Positions 9,052 to 16,884 of a stretch of 64,000 bases of DNA are shown here, in pieces; the stretch's first letter is position 1, and each line of letters begins with the position of its first letter. The stretch comes from SIG603 sp963589785 (lineage in GTDB: Bacteria; Bacillota; Clostridia; Oscillospirales; Acutalibacteraceae). Where the stretch lies: positions 1 through 64,000 of the forward strand of contig CAVAMJ010000008.1 of assembly GCA_963589785.1 (NCBI GenBank). The letters run 5' to 3'. A program made the position numbers and the translations under genes. The notes below the pieces were generated by a model. The model was not told where the DNA came from. It made no database searches and saw only the letters and a program-made list of their open reading frames with translations.

Positions 9052-9083
9052 TAAAAAAAGAGGACAGTCGGTGACTGCCCTCA
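9052..9083 (-). terminator. Terminator of TPM-domain gene
   Basis: On the minus strand, GAGGGCAGTC / GACTGTCCTC (one mismatch) with an ACC loop, then TTTTTTTAT. Confidence 0.85.
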
Positions 9084-9105
9084 GAGAAATTTAGATTAAC
9101 TCGAT

Positions 9106-10428
9106 TTATCTGTTTTTTCTTGGCTTGATAGGTGCGCTCGGCGGCGGAGTTTTTCTTGTGGATCTTCTTGAGGCACTTGAAGAGCCGGAGCGGCTTGAAG
9201 TGCTTGATTTTTTCGATCCATTTGAACTTTTTCTGCCGTTTTGAGATTTTTTATTGCCGGATGGCTGTTTATCTCGATTTGCGGCATTTAGCTTTTTAAG
9301 GCTGAGTCTTCTCCAAACAAAGACAGCCGCTATCAAAGCGATAACAATTAAAAGGAAGACAAGGATTTTTATGATAACCGATATAACGGAGCTTGCCTTA
9401 GCCTTTATGGCTGCATTATCGGCTTGTGAATTTGATGAATCGGCGGATGAGTCACTGCTTGACGATGATGTGTCGGTCTGTGCGACTGCATTGCCTGAGC
9501 GCTCCATATAAGCCTTGACCTTTGTCACTATCTGCGGATAGATAGCGTCAACACCGTCAGAATAATTCTGCTCTGCGAAGTACGGCTCGAGGTAGGTGGT
9601 GTTAAGGTTTGAGAGAACGGTGTTGTCCACGCTGTTCATAACGCCCTTGCCGGACATTGTGTAGTAGAGGTTATCGTCAGTCGCAAGGAGCACAAGAACT
9701 CCGTATCCACTGTCGCCGCCTATGCTCCACTTATTGAAAAGCGTGTAGGCATAGTCCTTTAGGCTGACTCCGCCTGTCGATTTAATCGTAACTACGACAA
9801 CCTGTGCGCCTGTCGCTTTGTACAATTCCTCGCCCTGAGATTGTACAGATGTTACAACAGAGCTTGAAATAACTCCAGCCTGGTCGAGAATATAGAAATT
9901 ATTTCCCGGCGAAGGAACGCTGATATTCGGTGTCGGAGTTGTGCTTGCAGATTTGCTCGATGATGAGCTTGCCGACGAGTTTGCCGATGAGCTTGCAGTC
10001 GAGTCGGAAGAAGAAGTCGTGCTGTCTGTAGAACCCGTCGTGGTTGTTGTTCCTGTCGTACTGTCGGAAGAAGAACTGTCAGAGGAGGTATCGTCCGAAT
10101 AGTAATCCGTTGTGTCGTCGGTTGTGGAGTCCTGATAATAATCGGTGGAATCGTCCTGATAGTAGTCCGTGCTGTCATCAGTGGTGTAATCCTGATAATA
10201 GTCGGTGGAGTCGTCTTGGTAATAATCAGTGCTGTCGTCGTAATAGTAGTTGTTGTCCGTGCTGTCGCCGTAGTAAACCTCGTAGCCGTTGTAGGTGTCA
10301 CCGTAATAATAGTCGTCGGTGGTGGCATCTTGGTAGTAGTAATCGTCTGCGAGGGCTGTTGTCGACAGTGAGGCAAGAAGTGCCACGCTTATCATAGCGG
10401 CGGCATATTTTTTGAAATTCTTTTTCAT
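9106..10428 (-). CDS. Secreted TPM-domain protein with Asp/Tyr-rich repeats
   Basis: 440 residues. A signal peptide (1-27, cut after ALA) is followed by a low-complexity stretch (about 28-115) of repeated DDSTDYYQ-like units, then a Ser/Thr-rich linker. The TPM domain lies at about 175-315 (YILDQAGVIS..., GAQVVVVTIKSTGG, GYGVLVLLATDD). Next come a Ser-rich linker, one membrane helix (about 352-372) and a very basic Ser/Lys/Arg tail. TPM proteins face the outside; some have acid phosphatase activity and others are photosystem assembly factors, so the activity here is unknown. The DY-rich segment recurs in the proteins at 39537 and 43168. Confidence 0.75.
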   Translation of the reverse strand: MKKNFKKYAAAMISVALLASLSTTALADDYYYQDATTDDYYYGDTYNGYEVYYGDSTDNNYYYDDSTDYYQDDSTDYYQDYTTDDSTDYYQDDSTDYYQDSTTDDTTDYYSDDTSSDSSSSDSTTGTTTTTGSTDSTTSSSDSTASSSANSSASSSSSKSASTTPTPNISVPSPGNNFYILDQAGVISSSVVTSVQSQGEELYKATGAQVVVVTIKSTGGVSLKDYAYTLFNKWSIGGDSGYGVLVLLATDDNLYYTMSGKGVMNSVDNTVLSNLNTTYLEPYFAEQNYSDGVDAIYPQIVTKVKAYMERSGNAVAQTDTSSSSSDSSADSSNSQADNAAIKAKASSVISVIIKILVFLLIVIALIAAVFVWRRLSLKKLNAANRDKQPSGNKKSQNGRKSSNGSKKSSTSSRSGSSSASRRSTRKTPPPSAPIKPRKNR

Positions 10429-10493
10429 ACTTAGTTTGCCTTCATTTAGATAAGAGCCGACTATTGAAGGTCGGCTCCGTTTGTTTAAGATTT

Positions 10494-11642
10494 TTAGGAT
10501 TTAATATCAAGAAGCTTCTGCTTAAGCTCGTTTTCAAGCTTGCCAAGCTCGGCTTCTGCTTCTCTGCGCTTAGCCTTGCCGTCCTCTTGAATTTTCATAA
10601 CCTCGTCAAGAGTGGAGATAAGCGACTGGTTTGTCTGCTTGAGAGTTTCGAGGTCGATAATTCCGCGCTCGGACTCCTTTGCGGTTTCAATCGTGCTCAT
10701 CTTGAGTGCCTCGGCATTCTTCTTGAGAAGCTCGTTTGTCATGTTGGTAACCTCACGCTGTGCCTTTGTAGCCTGCTGAGAATGAGAAAGTCCCATAGCG
10801 AGAACCATCTGGCTCTTCCAAAGCGGAATTGTGTTGACGATAGTCGATTGGATTTTCTCCGCCATAATGCGGTCGTTATTCTGGATAAGACGAATCTGGG
10901 GGCTCATCTGAACGGATACCATTCTTGTGAGCTCGAGGTCGTTTATCTTCTTCTCGAAGTTATCGCACATGTTGGCGAAGTCGTTAGCCGCCTGAGCATC
11001 CTCCGCAAGACCGGATTTTAAAGCCTTGTCCTTGAGTTCAACGAGAGTTGTGGCTCTTTCCTCGGCAAGCTTTTTCTTTCCTGCGATGATATACATGGAA
11101 AGCTCCTTGTGGTACTGCAAATTCTCATCGTAGAGCTTGTCGAGAATGACAATATCCTTCATAAGCTGAACCTGGTGATTTTCGAGGTTCTCCTTGATTT
11201 TCTCAACGTTTGACTCGGCGCTTGCGTACTTTACCTTCATGTTTTCAAGCTTGTTCGACTGTTTCTTGAAAAGTCCGAAAAAGCCGCCCTTTTCCTCTTC
11301 CTGAGCGTCAAAGCTTTTCAGCTCTACCACGAGGTCTGAAATCTGATCGCCGATTTCGCCCAAGTCCTTAGTCTTGACATTCTCGAGAGCCGTATCTGAG
11401 AATGTGGACATTTTTTTCTGGGCGGCACTGCCGTACTGCATGATTACTGCACTGTTTGTTATATCTATTTTCTGAGCAAAATCATCTACTACCTTCTGCT
11501 CCTCGGGGGAAAGCTGAGGCTCGTTTGCGAGAGCATCGGCTATCGGATTTTCGACTGTTTCTTCCTCTTGAGTATCAAGAGTGAGAGTAGGTGCAGTCGG
11601 CTCCGGCTCGAGAGTTAGGGTTGGCATGTTGTTTTCTGGCAT
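10494..11642 (-). CDS. Toxic anion resistance protein, TelA family
   Basis: 382 residues, predominantly coiled-coil helix, with the TelA/KlaA family pattern (for example RLIQNNDRIMAEKIQSTIVN and PLWKSQMVLAMGL). An acidic Glu/Pro-rich N-terminus precedes the domain. In Firmicutes telA (yaaN) is usually next to xpaC, as it is here, and 47 bases separate the two genes. The family is linked to tellurite and cell-envelope stress resistance, with no defined enzymatic activity. AAGGACGG site upstream. Confidence 0.85.
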   Translation of the reverse strand: MPENNMPTLTLEPEPTAPTLTLDTQEEETVENPIADALANEPQLSPEEQKVVDDFAQKIDITNSAVIMQYGSAAQKKMSTFSDTALENVKTKDLGEIGDQISDLVVELKSFDAQEEEKGGFFGLFKKQSNKLENMKVKYASAESNVEKIKENLENHQVQLMKDIVILDKLYDENLQYHKELSMYIIAGKKKLAEERATTLVELKDKALKSGLAEDAQAANDFANMCDNFEKKINDLELTRMVSVQMSPQIRLIQNNDRIMAEKIQSTIVNTIPLWKSQMVLAMGLSHSQQATKAQREVTNMTNELLKKNAEALKMSTIETAKESERGIIDLETLKQTNQSLISTLDEVMKIQEDGKAKRREAEAELGKLENELKQKLLDIKS

Positions 11643-11689
11643 TTCTTTTTACCGTCCTTTTTTAATTATTTTACCTCAATATATGCGTT

Positions 11690-12811
11690 TTATTTTGTCA
11701 AAGAAATATTGTTTCCATCGTCTGTGAGACCCTCGCTTGCAAGCAGATTCTCAAAGACCGCAATGTCGGCGGAAATGTCGAGAGAGTCACTCTCAAAGAG
11801 CTGATCAAGCTTTTTCTCGAATGCGCTCGCAATGGTGACCATCATACCCTCTATATCAAACATAGTCGAGGTGATGTTCTCACCCTTGACCGTCTGATTT
11901 TGAAGATTTTCGTAGCTTTTCAAAAGCTTTAGGGTGGTGGGTAGGTAGTAGTTCATGAATTTCTTGATTTCACCCATTTTGGACGGGTGCTCACGAACAT
12001 ACTCGAAAATTCCCTTGCAAGCTTTCTCTATTCTGTCTATGGAATTAGAAATATCCTCGCCCGGGATAGCATCGTTTGCTTCTCTTAAGGCGATGATATA
12101 TTTGTTTCCCTCGTCAATAACCTTGTCAAGTTCCGGGTCACCCGTCTGCTTGACTGCCATATCGGCGCGCCTCTTTGCCTCAGCGGCTTCTTCTTCGGCT
12201 TTTCTTGCCCTTTCCTTGGCGGCTTTCTCTGCGGCGGCTCTCTCCTCTGCACGGACAGAAGCTTCCTCCAAGTCTCTGAGATACTCCTCGTGCTCCTTTT
12301 GAGCTTTGCGCTTTTTCCACCATTTCTTAATGCCTTTCGCACCGTGGTAAGCTCCCACGGCAATGGCAGTTGATGCAAATGCGGGAATAAGATCCGAGAA
12401 CCAAAAAAGTCTTGAAAGCGACGGAAGAAGAAGCAGAGCACCCACGACGAATATCCACTTCGGAACGGTCTCTGACTTGTCCTTTTTCTTGCGTGGTGTG
12501 TTTCTGTTTGCCGTTTGATTTTTGTTTATCGGTTCGCCCGTATTCGGATCGAAATTATAGCCGTATTGGCGATTATTTTTGTTCGGATCGTAGCCGCTTC
12601 CGTTGTAGGTAGTGCGGCGAGTGGTGGTCTCCTTGCGGTAGCTGCTTCCGTTAGTCTCAACGGTTTTTTGTACCTCGTTAATCACGTTTCCGATGCCTCT
12701 GCCTACTTCTCTGCCGATGACATCTACGCTCTTTTCGAGTTCCTTTGCGACCTTATATGTGTATGAATTTTTGAACTCCTCGTCAAAAGGATTTCTGTTG
12801 TTATCACTCAA
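11690..12811 (-). CDS. XpaC-like protein (5-bromo-4-chloroindolyl phosphate hydrolysis family)
   Basis: About 373 residues. The N-terminal part is polar, then two hydrophobic segments at about 120-160, a long Glu/Lys/Ala-rich coiled coil, and a C-terminal helical domain typical of XpaC (TGDPELDKVIDEG...). I place the start at the TTG at 12811 because GGGGGT lies 7 bases before it; a TTG at 12856 is possible but sits on promoter-like sequence. It is the first gene of an xpaC-telA pair, as in Bacillus. Confidence 0.75.
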   Translation of the reverse strand: MSDNNRNPFDEEFKNSYTYKVAKELEKSVDVIGREVGRGIGNVINEVQKTVETNGSSYRKETTTRRTTYNGSGYDPNKNNRQYGYNFDPNTGEPINKNQTANRNTPRKKKDKSETVPKWIFVVGALLLLPSLSRLFWFSDLIPAFASTAIAVGAYHGAKGIKKWWKKRKAQKEHEEYLRDLEEASVRAEERAAAEKAAKERARKAEEEAAEAKRRADMAVKQTGDPELDKVIDEGNKYIIALREANDAIPGEDISNSIDRIEKACKGIFEYVREHPSKMGEIKKFMNYYLPTTLKLLKSYENLQNQTVKGENITSTMFDIEGMMVTIASAFEKKLDQLFESDSLDISADIAVFENLLASEGLTDDGNNISLTK

Positions 12812-13078
12812 GCTTTTACCCCCTTTGGCGGTTGCTTTTTGTTCTCTTTTTGACAATCTTATACAAAATATATTGTACTTTGAATGTATAGTATTGTCAA
12901 ATCAATAATTGTAAAATATTCCTTAATAAATCGTTGATTTAGCGGCGGATTTTTAATATAATATAGGCGCAAATTAAGGATTGTTATGCGCTTGACTGTT
13001 TTGTATTTAATTTAACAAAGTCTATGGTTAGTGATGAGTAAATATTGTGTGGCGGTAGCAATTCTGTATTCTTCAGTT

Positions 13079-13090
13079 CGATTTAAATCG
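13079..13090. promoter_or_regulatory. Palindrome before MATE gene
   Basis: CGATTTAAATCG is a perfect 12-bp palindrome, extended with mismatches, 25 bases before the MATE start. It could be an operator. The rest of 12857-13115 shows no gene. Confidence 0.35.
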
Positions 13091-13115
13091 GACTTTTAAA
13101 CAGGAGGAAAGATAT

Positions 13116-14474
13116 ATGAATGACAAGCAGGATTTTACAACAGGCTCGATCCCTAAAAAAATGATTGGGTTCATGCTGCCTATTCTCGGAGCATTAGTGC
13201 TTCAGGCGATGTACAGCTGTGCCGACCTTTTGATAGTCGGCAGATTCGGAACAACCGCAGGTATCAGCGGTGTTTCAACGGGCTGCAGCATCATCAACAT
13301 GACAACCTTCGTCATCACGGGTCTTGCCATGGGCGTTACGATACTCATGGGAAGATATATCGGTGAGAAGAGAAACGACCGCTTAGGAGACGTAATCGGC
13401 GGAGCCGTGTTCTTCTTCACTATTTTGACTATTGTGCTCTCTGCCGTGCTCTTGATTTTCGCAAGACCCTTTGCAAGACTCATGCAGGCACCTGAAGAAG
13501 CACTCGATCTCACCGTCACCTATATAAGAATATGCGGCGGCGGATTTATTTTCGTTGTTGCCTATAACCTCATCAGCTCTATTTTCCGTGGATTGGGCAA
13601 TTCGACCTTGCCGCTTGTCTTTGTTGCAATCGCTTGTGTCGTCAATATTTTCGGCGATCTTCTCCTCGTTGCCGTTTTCAAAATGAATGTTGCTGGTGCG
13701 GCTATCGCTACCGTATCGGCTCAGGCGGTCAGCGTTATTCTCTCACTTGTAATCATCAAGAAGAGACCGCTTCCGTTCAAGATGACTGCTAAGAATATCC
13801 GTCCAAATCCCGAAATCGGCAGATTTATTAAGCTTGGCGCACCGCTCGCTTTCCAGGAGCTTCTCACGCAGTTCACTTTCCTTGCGCTCAATGCGTTCAT
13901 CAATAATCTCGGCTTGGATGCAAGTGCAGGCTACGGCGTTGCTCAGAGAATTCAGACTTTCGTCATGCTCATTCCGTCGTCTATCATGCAGTCTATGTCC
14001 AGTTTCGTTTCCCAGAATATCGGTGCCGGCGAGAAGAAGAGAGCAAAGAACGCCATGCGTTTCGGTATGCTCTTCGGCGGATGCATAGGTGTTTTTGTCG
14101 GTACAGGAGTTTTTGTGTTCGGTGATTTGGTTTCGGGCATTTTCTCAACCGACCCCGCCGTTATCGCAAGAAGCTTCGAGTTCTTAAGGGGCTTTGCTCC
14201 CGAGGCAGTTGTCACAAGCTTCCTCTTTAGCTTTATGGGCTACTTCAACGGCCGTGGCAAGAGTATGTTCGTCATGATCCAAGGTCTTGCCCAGAGTTTC
14301 ATCGTCAGACTTCCTATGTCTTATTTTATGAGCATAAGACCTGACGCAAGCCTCACATATATCGGTATGGCTGCTCCGACGGCAACCGTATTCGGAATTA
14401 TTCTTTGCCTCATCTATTTTGTCTCTATCGAGAAAAAGGAGAAGGAAAAGAAGTCGCCGCTTGTTTCGGATTGA
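13116..14474 (+). CDS. MATE family efflux transporter
   Basis: 452 residues with about 12 membrane helices in two homologous halves and the MATE features near the N-terminus (IPKKMIGFMLPILGALVLQ, then ADLLIVGRFGTTAGISGV). These proteins expel cationic compounds using Na+ or H+ gradients. The CAGGAGGAAAG site is strong. It is monocistronic, with a terminator 25 bases downstream. Confidence 0.9.
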   Translation: MNDKQDFTTGSIPKKMIGFMLPILGALVLQAMYSCADLLIVGRFGTTAGISGVSTGCSIINMTTFVITGLAMGVTILMGRYIGEKRNDRLGDVIGGAVFFFTILTIVLSAVLLIFARPFARLMQAPEEALDLTVTYIRICGGGFIFVVAYNLISSIFRGLGNSTLPLVFVAIACVVNIFGDLLLVAVFKMNVAGAAIATVSAQAVSVILSLVIIKKRPLPFKMTAKNIRPNPEIGRFIKLGAPLAFQELLTQFTFLALNAFINNLGLDASAGYGVAQRIQTFVMLIPSSIMQSMSSFVSQNIGAGEKKRAKNAMRFGMLFGGCIGVFVGTGVFVFGDLVSGIFSTDPAVIARSFEFLRGFAPEAVVTSFLFSFMGYFNGRGKSMFVMIQGLAQSFIVRLPMSYFMSIRPDASLTYIGMAAPTATVFGIILCLIYFVSIEKKEKEKKSPLVSD

Positions 14475-14498
14475 TAAATTAATTAAATAAATCTAAGA

Positions 14499-14531
14499 AA
14501 GAACCGTTTTCACTGTGAGAACGGTTCTTTT
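14499..14531 (+). terminator. Terminator of MATE gene
   Basis: AAGAACCGTT / AACGGTTCTT stem followed by T residues. Confidence 0.85.
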
Positions 14532-14567
14532 TGTATGTCCGAAAAGTAAAAATAAACTTAAAAAGCT

Positions 14568-14602
14568 CTGTCCGTTATTTGTCCCGCACGCTCTCATATA
14601 AT
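14568..14602 (+). promoter_or_regulatory. TTGTCC-box promoter P4
   Basis: CTGTCC (14568), TTGTCC (14579), 12 nt, TATAAT (14597-14602), then GTAATCACAACAAAGG. It opens micro-gene array 2. Confidence 0.85.
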
Positions 14603-14663
14603 GTAATCACAACAAAGGAAAACACAAAGAAAAACAAAAAACAACAAAAGAGGAGAAACAAAA

Positions 14664-14750
14664 ATGACAACACTTGCAACAATATTCGCATTACTCTCAA
14701 TCATCGGAGTAGCACTTGAAATTCACGAGTTTGGATCACTGAGAGGATAA
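14664..14750 (+). CDS. Micro-peptide, 28 aa, membrane helix
   Basis: MTTLATIFALLSIIGVALEI is a membrane helix, followed by a short polar tail ending SLRG. GAGGAGAAAC site. An overlapping longer frame from 14531 is considered spurious because it runs through the promoter. Confidence 0.6.
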   Translation: MTTLATIFALLSIIGVALEIHEFGSLRG

Positions 14751-14754
14751 AAAT

Positions 14755-14844
14755 ATGAAAGACTTCTGCAAAAGATTAAAGGTTAAGCTCAAAAGAGCAA
14801 TGGATTATTATGATGAAATGTATTCCTACCAAGAGATAATGTAA
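14755..14844 (+). CDS. Micro-peptide, 29 aa, basic amphipathic helix with DYY
   Basis: Begins MKDFCKRLKVKLKRAMDYY. Shares the pattern of a basic helix, then A-x-D-Y/C-Y and a terminal Tyr-rich end, with the genes at 14940 and 15051. Its start lies 4 bases after the previous stop; GAGAGGATAAAAAT acts as the binding site. Confidence 0.6.
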   Translation: MKDFCKRLKVKLKRAMDYYDEMYSYQEIM

Positions 14845-14853
14845 GAAAAAAGC

Positions 14854-14888
14854 TTGTCCCTAAATTGTCCAGTGGGACACGATATAAT
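14854..14888 (+). promoter_or_regulatory. TTGTCC-box promoter P5
   Basis: TTGTCC (14854), TTGTCC (14865), 12 nt, TATAAT (14883-14888), then AAAATCACAAAAACAAAAC. The spacer AGTGGGACACGA is identical in P6. Confidence 0.9.
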
Positions 14889-14939
14889 AAAATCACAAAA
14901 ACAAAACAACAAAAACAAAAATAAAATGAGGAGAACAAA

Positions 14940-15029
14940 ATGAATATATTAAGAAAGACAATCGAAGCAATAAAGAAAGACCTGAGAAGCGCATCGGATT
15001 GCTACATCGCAATGTACGCTTACAACTAA
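14940..15029 (+). CDS. Micro-peptide, 29 aa, KK-helix / MYAY family
   Basis: Begins MNILRKTIEAIKKDL and ends YIAMYAYN. Paralogous to the next gene (ending YIKMYAYK). Amphipathic basic helix. GAGGAGAACAAA site. Confidence 0.65.
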   Translation: MNILRKTIEAIKKDLRSASDCYIAMYAYN

Positions 15030-15050
15030 AAAAGAAAAGGGGATTAAATC

Positions 15051-15140
15051 ATGAGTATTTTAAAAAAAGCAGCTAATTCGATTAAAAATGATATGAAAAG
15101 AAAAGCAGACTATTACATCAAAATGTACGCATATAAATAA
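15051..15140 (+). CDS. Micro-peptide, 29 aa, KK-helix / MYAY family
   Basis: Begins MSILKKAANSIKNDMKRKAD and ends YIKMYAYK. Same length and pattern as 14940 with many synonymous and conservative changes. GGGGATTAAATC site. Confidence 0.65.
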   Translation: MSILKKAANSIKNDMKRKADYYIKMYAYK

Positions 15141-15151
15141 AGGAGAAAAAT

Positions 15152-15274
15152 ATGAACATCTTTAAGAAAACATACAGAATGGCAAATAAAGCAATTGATT
15201 ACCTCGCAGAGGGATACGAAAGAATTTATCAGACAGATCCGACACTTCTGGCAAGAACCGGAAGATATATGTAG
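15152..15274 (+). CDS. Micro-peptide, 40 aa, helical
   Basis: Begins MNIFKKTYRMANKAIDYLAE, then GYERIYQTDP and ends ARTGRYM. The pattern F-KK-x-A-x-D-x-A-x-GY is shared with 15317. AAAGGAGAAAAAT site; 11 bases after the previous stop. Confidence 0.65.
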   Translation: MNIFKKTYRMANKAIDYLAEGYERIYQTDPTLLARTGRYM

Positions 15275-15316
15275 TAAAGAATAATTAAGTAAAAGGAAAA
15301 AGAGGAGATTATTAAA

Positions 15317-15427
15317 ATGACTAAGTTTGAAAGATTTAAGAAGAACGCAATGAGATTTGTCGATGCAATGGCAGACGGTTACGCAAGAGCGCAGGACCCG
15401 TTCATGAGCATGGCAATGTACCACTAA
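15317..15427 (+). CDS. Micro-peptide, 36 aa, helical
   Basis: Begins MTKFERFKKNAMRFVDAMAD, then GYARAQDPFM. Paralogue of 15152. AGAGGAGATTATTAAA site. Confidence 0.65.
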   Translation: MTKFERFKKNAMRFVDAMADGYARAQDPFMSMAMYH

Positions 15428-15452
15428 ATAATCACAAGAAAGGAGAAAGACT

Positions 15453-15545
15453 ATGAGAGATAACTTCGGAAGAAAGATAATGACAACTGTAAAGAGAGCC
15501 GCTAAGTGCTGCGATGATTTCTACAAGGATTCACTTCCCATTTAG
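15453..15545 (+). CDS. Micro-peptide, 30 aa, RKIM/CC family copy 1
   Basis: Begins MRDNFGRKIMTTVKRAAKCC and ends YKDSLPI. Basic helix with a Cys-Cys pair and a Ser-Leu-Pro-Ile end. AAAGGAGAAAGACT site. Protein identical to 15659 although DNA differs at several third positions, which supports real coding. Confidence 0.75.
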   Translation: MRDNFGRKIMTTVKRAAKCCDDFYKDSLPI

Positions 15546-15563
15546 TAAATTGAATTTAAAAGC

Positions 15564-15598
15564 TTGTCCCTAAATTGTCCAGTGGGACACGATATAAT
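15564..15598 (+). promoter_or_regulatory. TTGTCC-box promoter P6
   Basis: TTGTCC (15564), TTGTCC (15575), 12 nt, TATAAT (15593-15598), then ATAATCACAAAAAC. It drives the second copy of the RKIM/CC gene. Confidence 0.9.
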
Positions 15599-15658
15599 AT
15601 AATCACAAAAACAAAACAACTTAAAATAAAATAACAACAAAAGAAAAGGAGAAAAATT

Positions 15659-15751
15659 ATGAGAGATAACTTTGGAAGAAAGATAATGACAACTGTAAAG
15701 AGAGCGGCTAAGTGCTGCGATGATTTCTATAAGGATTCACTTCCCATCTAG
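15659..15751 (+). CDS. Micro-peptide, 30 aa, RKIM/CC family copy 2
   Basis: Same protein as 15453. Differences (TTC/TTT, GCC/GCG, TAC/TAT, ATT/ATC) are all synonymous, showing purifying selection on the peptide. AAAAGGAGAAAAATT site. Confidence 0.75.
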   Translation: MRDNFGRKIMTTVKRAAKCCDDFYKDSLPI

Positions 15752-15805
15752 CAAATTAAATGTTAAATAAACAGAAAAATAATATTATATGAAAGGAGAA
15801 AGCCG

Positions 15806-15886
15806 ATGGCAAATCTATTAGCATCGCTATTCGGAATGAGAATAATCGTAGAAATTCCGGAACCATATCTGTGTTGTGTGCAGTAA
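15806..15886 (+). CDS. Micro-peptide, 26 aa, EIPEPYLC family
   Basis: Begins MANLLASLFGMRIIVEIPEP and ends YLCCVQ. Paralogue of 16096; both keep L-x-SLFG and EIPEPYLC. GAAAGGAGAAAGCCG site is identical in both. Confidence 0.65.
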   Translation: MANLLASLFGMRIIVEIPEPYLCCVQ

Positions 15887-15923
15887 ATAATCAAAGAAGA
15901 AAATAAGAGAAAGGAAAAATTAT

Positions 15924-16010
15924 ATGACACTTTAGCAAGCCAGAGCGAAACAAGAAAAAATACCTAATCAGAGAAAAGGAGAGAAAAATGCTTTAGCAAA
16001 ACTAAGAACT
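15924..16010 (+). other. Ultra-short frames MTL-stop and ML-stop, copy 1
   Basis: ATGACACTTTAG (15924) and ATGCTTTAG (15988) each follow a ribosome binding site (AAAGGAAAAATTAT, AAAAGGAGAGAAAA). The frame from 15924 stays open after the TAG to a TAA near 16015. They could be minimal leader peptides, recoded genes or relics. Confidence 0.35.
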
Positions 16011-16025
16011 AAATAAAGAACAGAC

Positions 16026-16060
16026 TTGTCCGCAAATTGTCCCGAACAGTCTGATAAAAT
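16026..16060 (+). promoter_or_regulatory. TTGTCC-box promoter P7
   Basis: TTGTCC (16026), TTGTCC (16037), 12 nt, TAAAAT (16055-16060), then ATAATCACAG. It precedes 16096. Confidence 0.85.
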
Positions 16061-16095
16061 ATAATCACAGAAAACGAAAAGAAAGGAGAAAGCCG

Positions 16096-16167
16096 ATGAC
16101 AAATTTAATTAGATCCCTGTTTGGATGTATAATGCTCGCAGAAATCCCAGAACCGTATCTTTGCTAA
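16096..16167 (+). CDS. Micro-peptide, 23 aa, EIPEPYLC family
   Basis: Begins MTNLIRSLFGCIMLAEIPEP and ends YLC. Shorter than 15806 by the loss of CVQ because of an earlier stop. Confidence 0.65.
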   Translation: MTNLIRSLFGCIMLAEIPEPYLC

Positions 16168-16213
16168 TCACAGTAAATAATCAAAGAAGAAAATAAGAGA
16201 AAGGAAAAAACAT

Positions 16214-16290
16214 ATGACACTTTAGCAAGCCGAAGCGAAACAAGAAAAAATACCTAATCAGAGAAAAGGAGAGAAAAATGCTTTAGCAAA
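16214..16290 (+). other. Ultra-short frames MTL-stop and ML-stop, copy 2
   Basis: ATGACACTTTAG (16214) and ATGCTTTAG (16278) recur with the same ribosome binding sites as at 15924/15988. The frame from 16214 stays open beyond its TAG for about 46 more codons. Confidence 0.35.
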
Positions 16291-16372
16291 AATAATGAAT
16301 AAGATAGAAATGAATAACAAAATAAAGATGAAATCAAATAACAAAACAAATTAAACTAAAGAGGTGAGTCCG

Positions 16373-16468
16373 ATGGACAGCGAAAACAGCTTGGCTGTGT
16401 GTATAATAAAGAGAACAAAAAAGAAAGGCGTGGAAAGATGTAGGATAAAAAGTAAACTCACGATATAA
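16373..16468 (+). CDS. Micro-peptide, 31 aa, basic
   Basis: Begins MDSENSLAVCIIKRTKKKGV. AGAGGTGAGTCCG site. Two cysteines and a strongly basic C-terminal half. Unknown. Confidence 0.5.
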   Translation: MDSENSLAVCIIKRTKKKGVERCRIKSKLTI

Positions 16469-16555
16469 AATTAAGTAAAATGAAGAAAGGAATGTTAAGA
16501 ACAGAAATAAAAGGCTAACCCTCAAATATACTTACTCATTGAAAGGAGAACACAC

Positions 16556-16600
16556 ATATTTTACGGCGGTTTGATTGTCAAACAGGCTGATAATTATTAG
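16556..16600 (+). pseudogene. Possible micro-gene with ATA in place of ATG
   Basis: GAAAGGAGAACACAC is followed at proper distance by ATA and 13 further codons (FYGGLIVKQADNY) before TAG. It could be a relic whose start codon mutated, or use a rare ATA start. The surrounding 16469-16772 shows nothing else except a small AGGCG/CGCCT hairpin at 16599-16613. Confidence 0.3.
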
Positions 16601-16772
16601 GCGAAGAACGCCTCACAAAAAGAAGATTTATTAGATTTAAACGAAAGAAAAAACAAAAAACAAAACTACATTAAATTAGAAAACAACTAAAATTAATATA
16701 AATAAAAGTTTGCAGTTCCCCATTATTTTTAAAATTAAAATTTGACAATACTATATGAAGGAGAAAAAAGCT

Positions 16773-16843
16773 ATGCCAGGAAACGGAAAACACCATTTGA
16801 AAAGTTAAGAGATCTTCTTATCGGAACAGACATTGTCCACTAA
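16773..16843 (+). pseudogene. Frameshifted micro-gene (PGNGK family)
   Basis: The sequence starts MPGNGK like the gene at 16885, then loses one base in GGAAAACACC (the intact copy has GGAAAGACACC), giving an early stop at 16806. Restoring the base would give TPFEKLRDLLIGTDIVH, closely matching the intact paralogue. Confidence 0.65.
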
Positions 16844-16884
16844 CTACAGCTTATTTTAAAATAAACGAAAGGAAGAAAAATGCT

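Larger units (their letters stand above)
15790..16290 (+). repeat. Two copies of a ~210-bp segment spaced 290 bp
   Basis: 15790-16000 and 16080-16290 are homologous in direct orientation (start codons at 15806/16096, ATGACACTTTAG at 15924/16214, ATGCTTTAG at 15988/16278). Promoter P7 lies between them. The first part has diverged at protein level; the second part is almost identical. Confidence 0.8.

Noticed and set aside
14531..14719. A 62-codon frame spanning promoter P4
   Set aside because: It lacks a ribosome binding site, covers the promoter and overlaps the better supported micro-gene at 14664.
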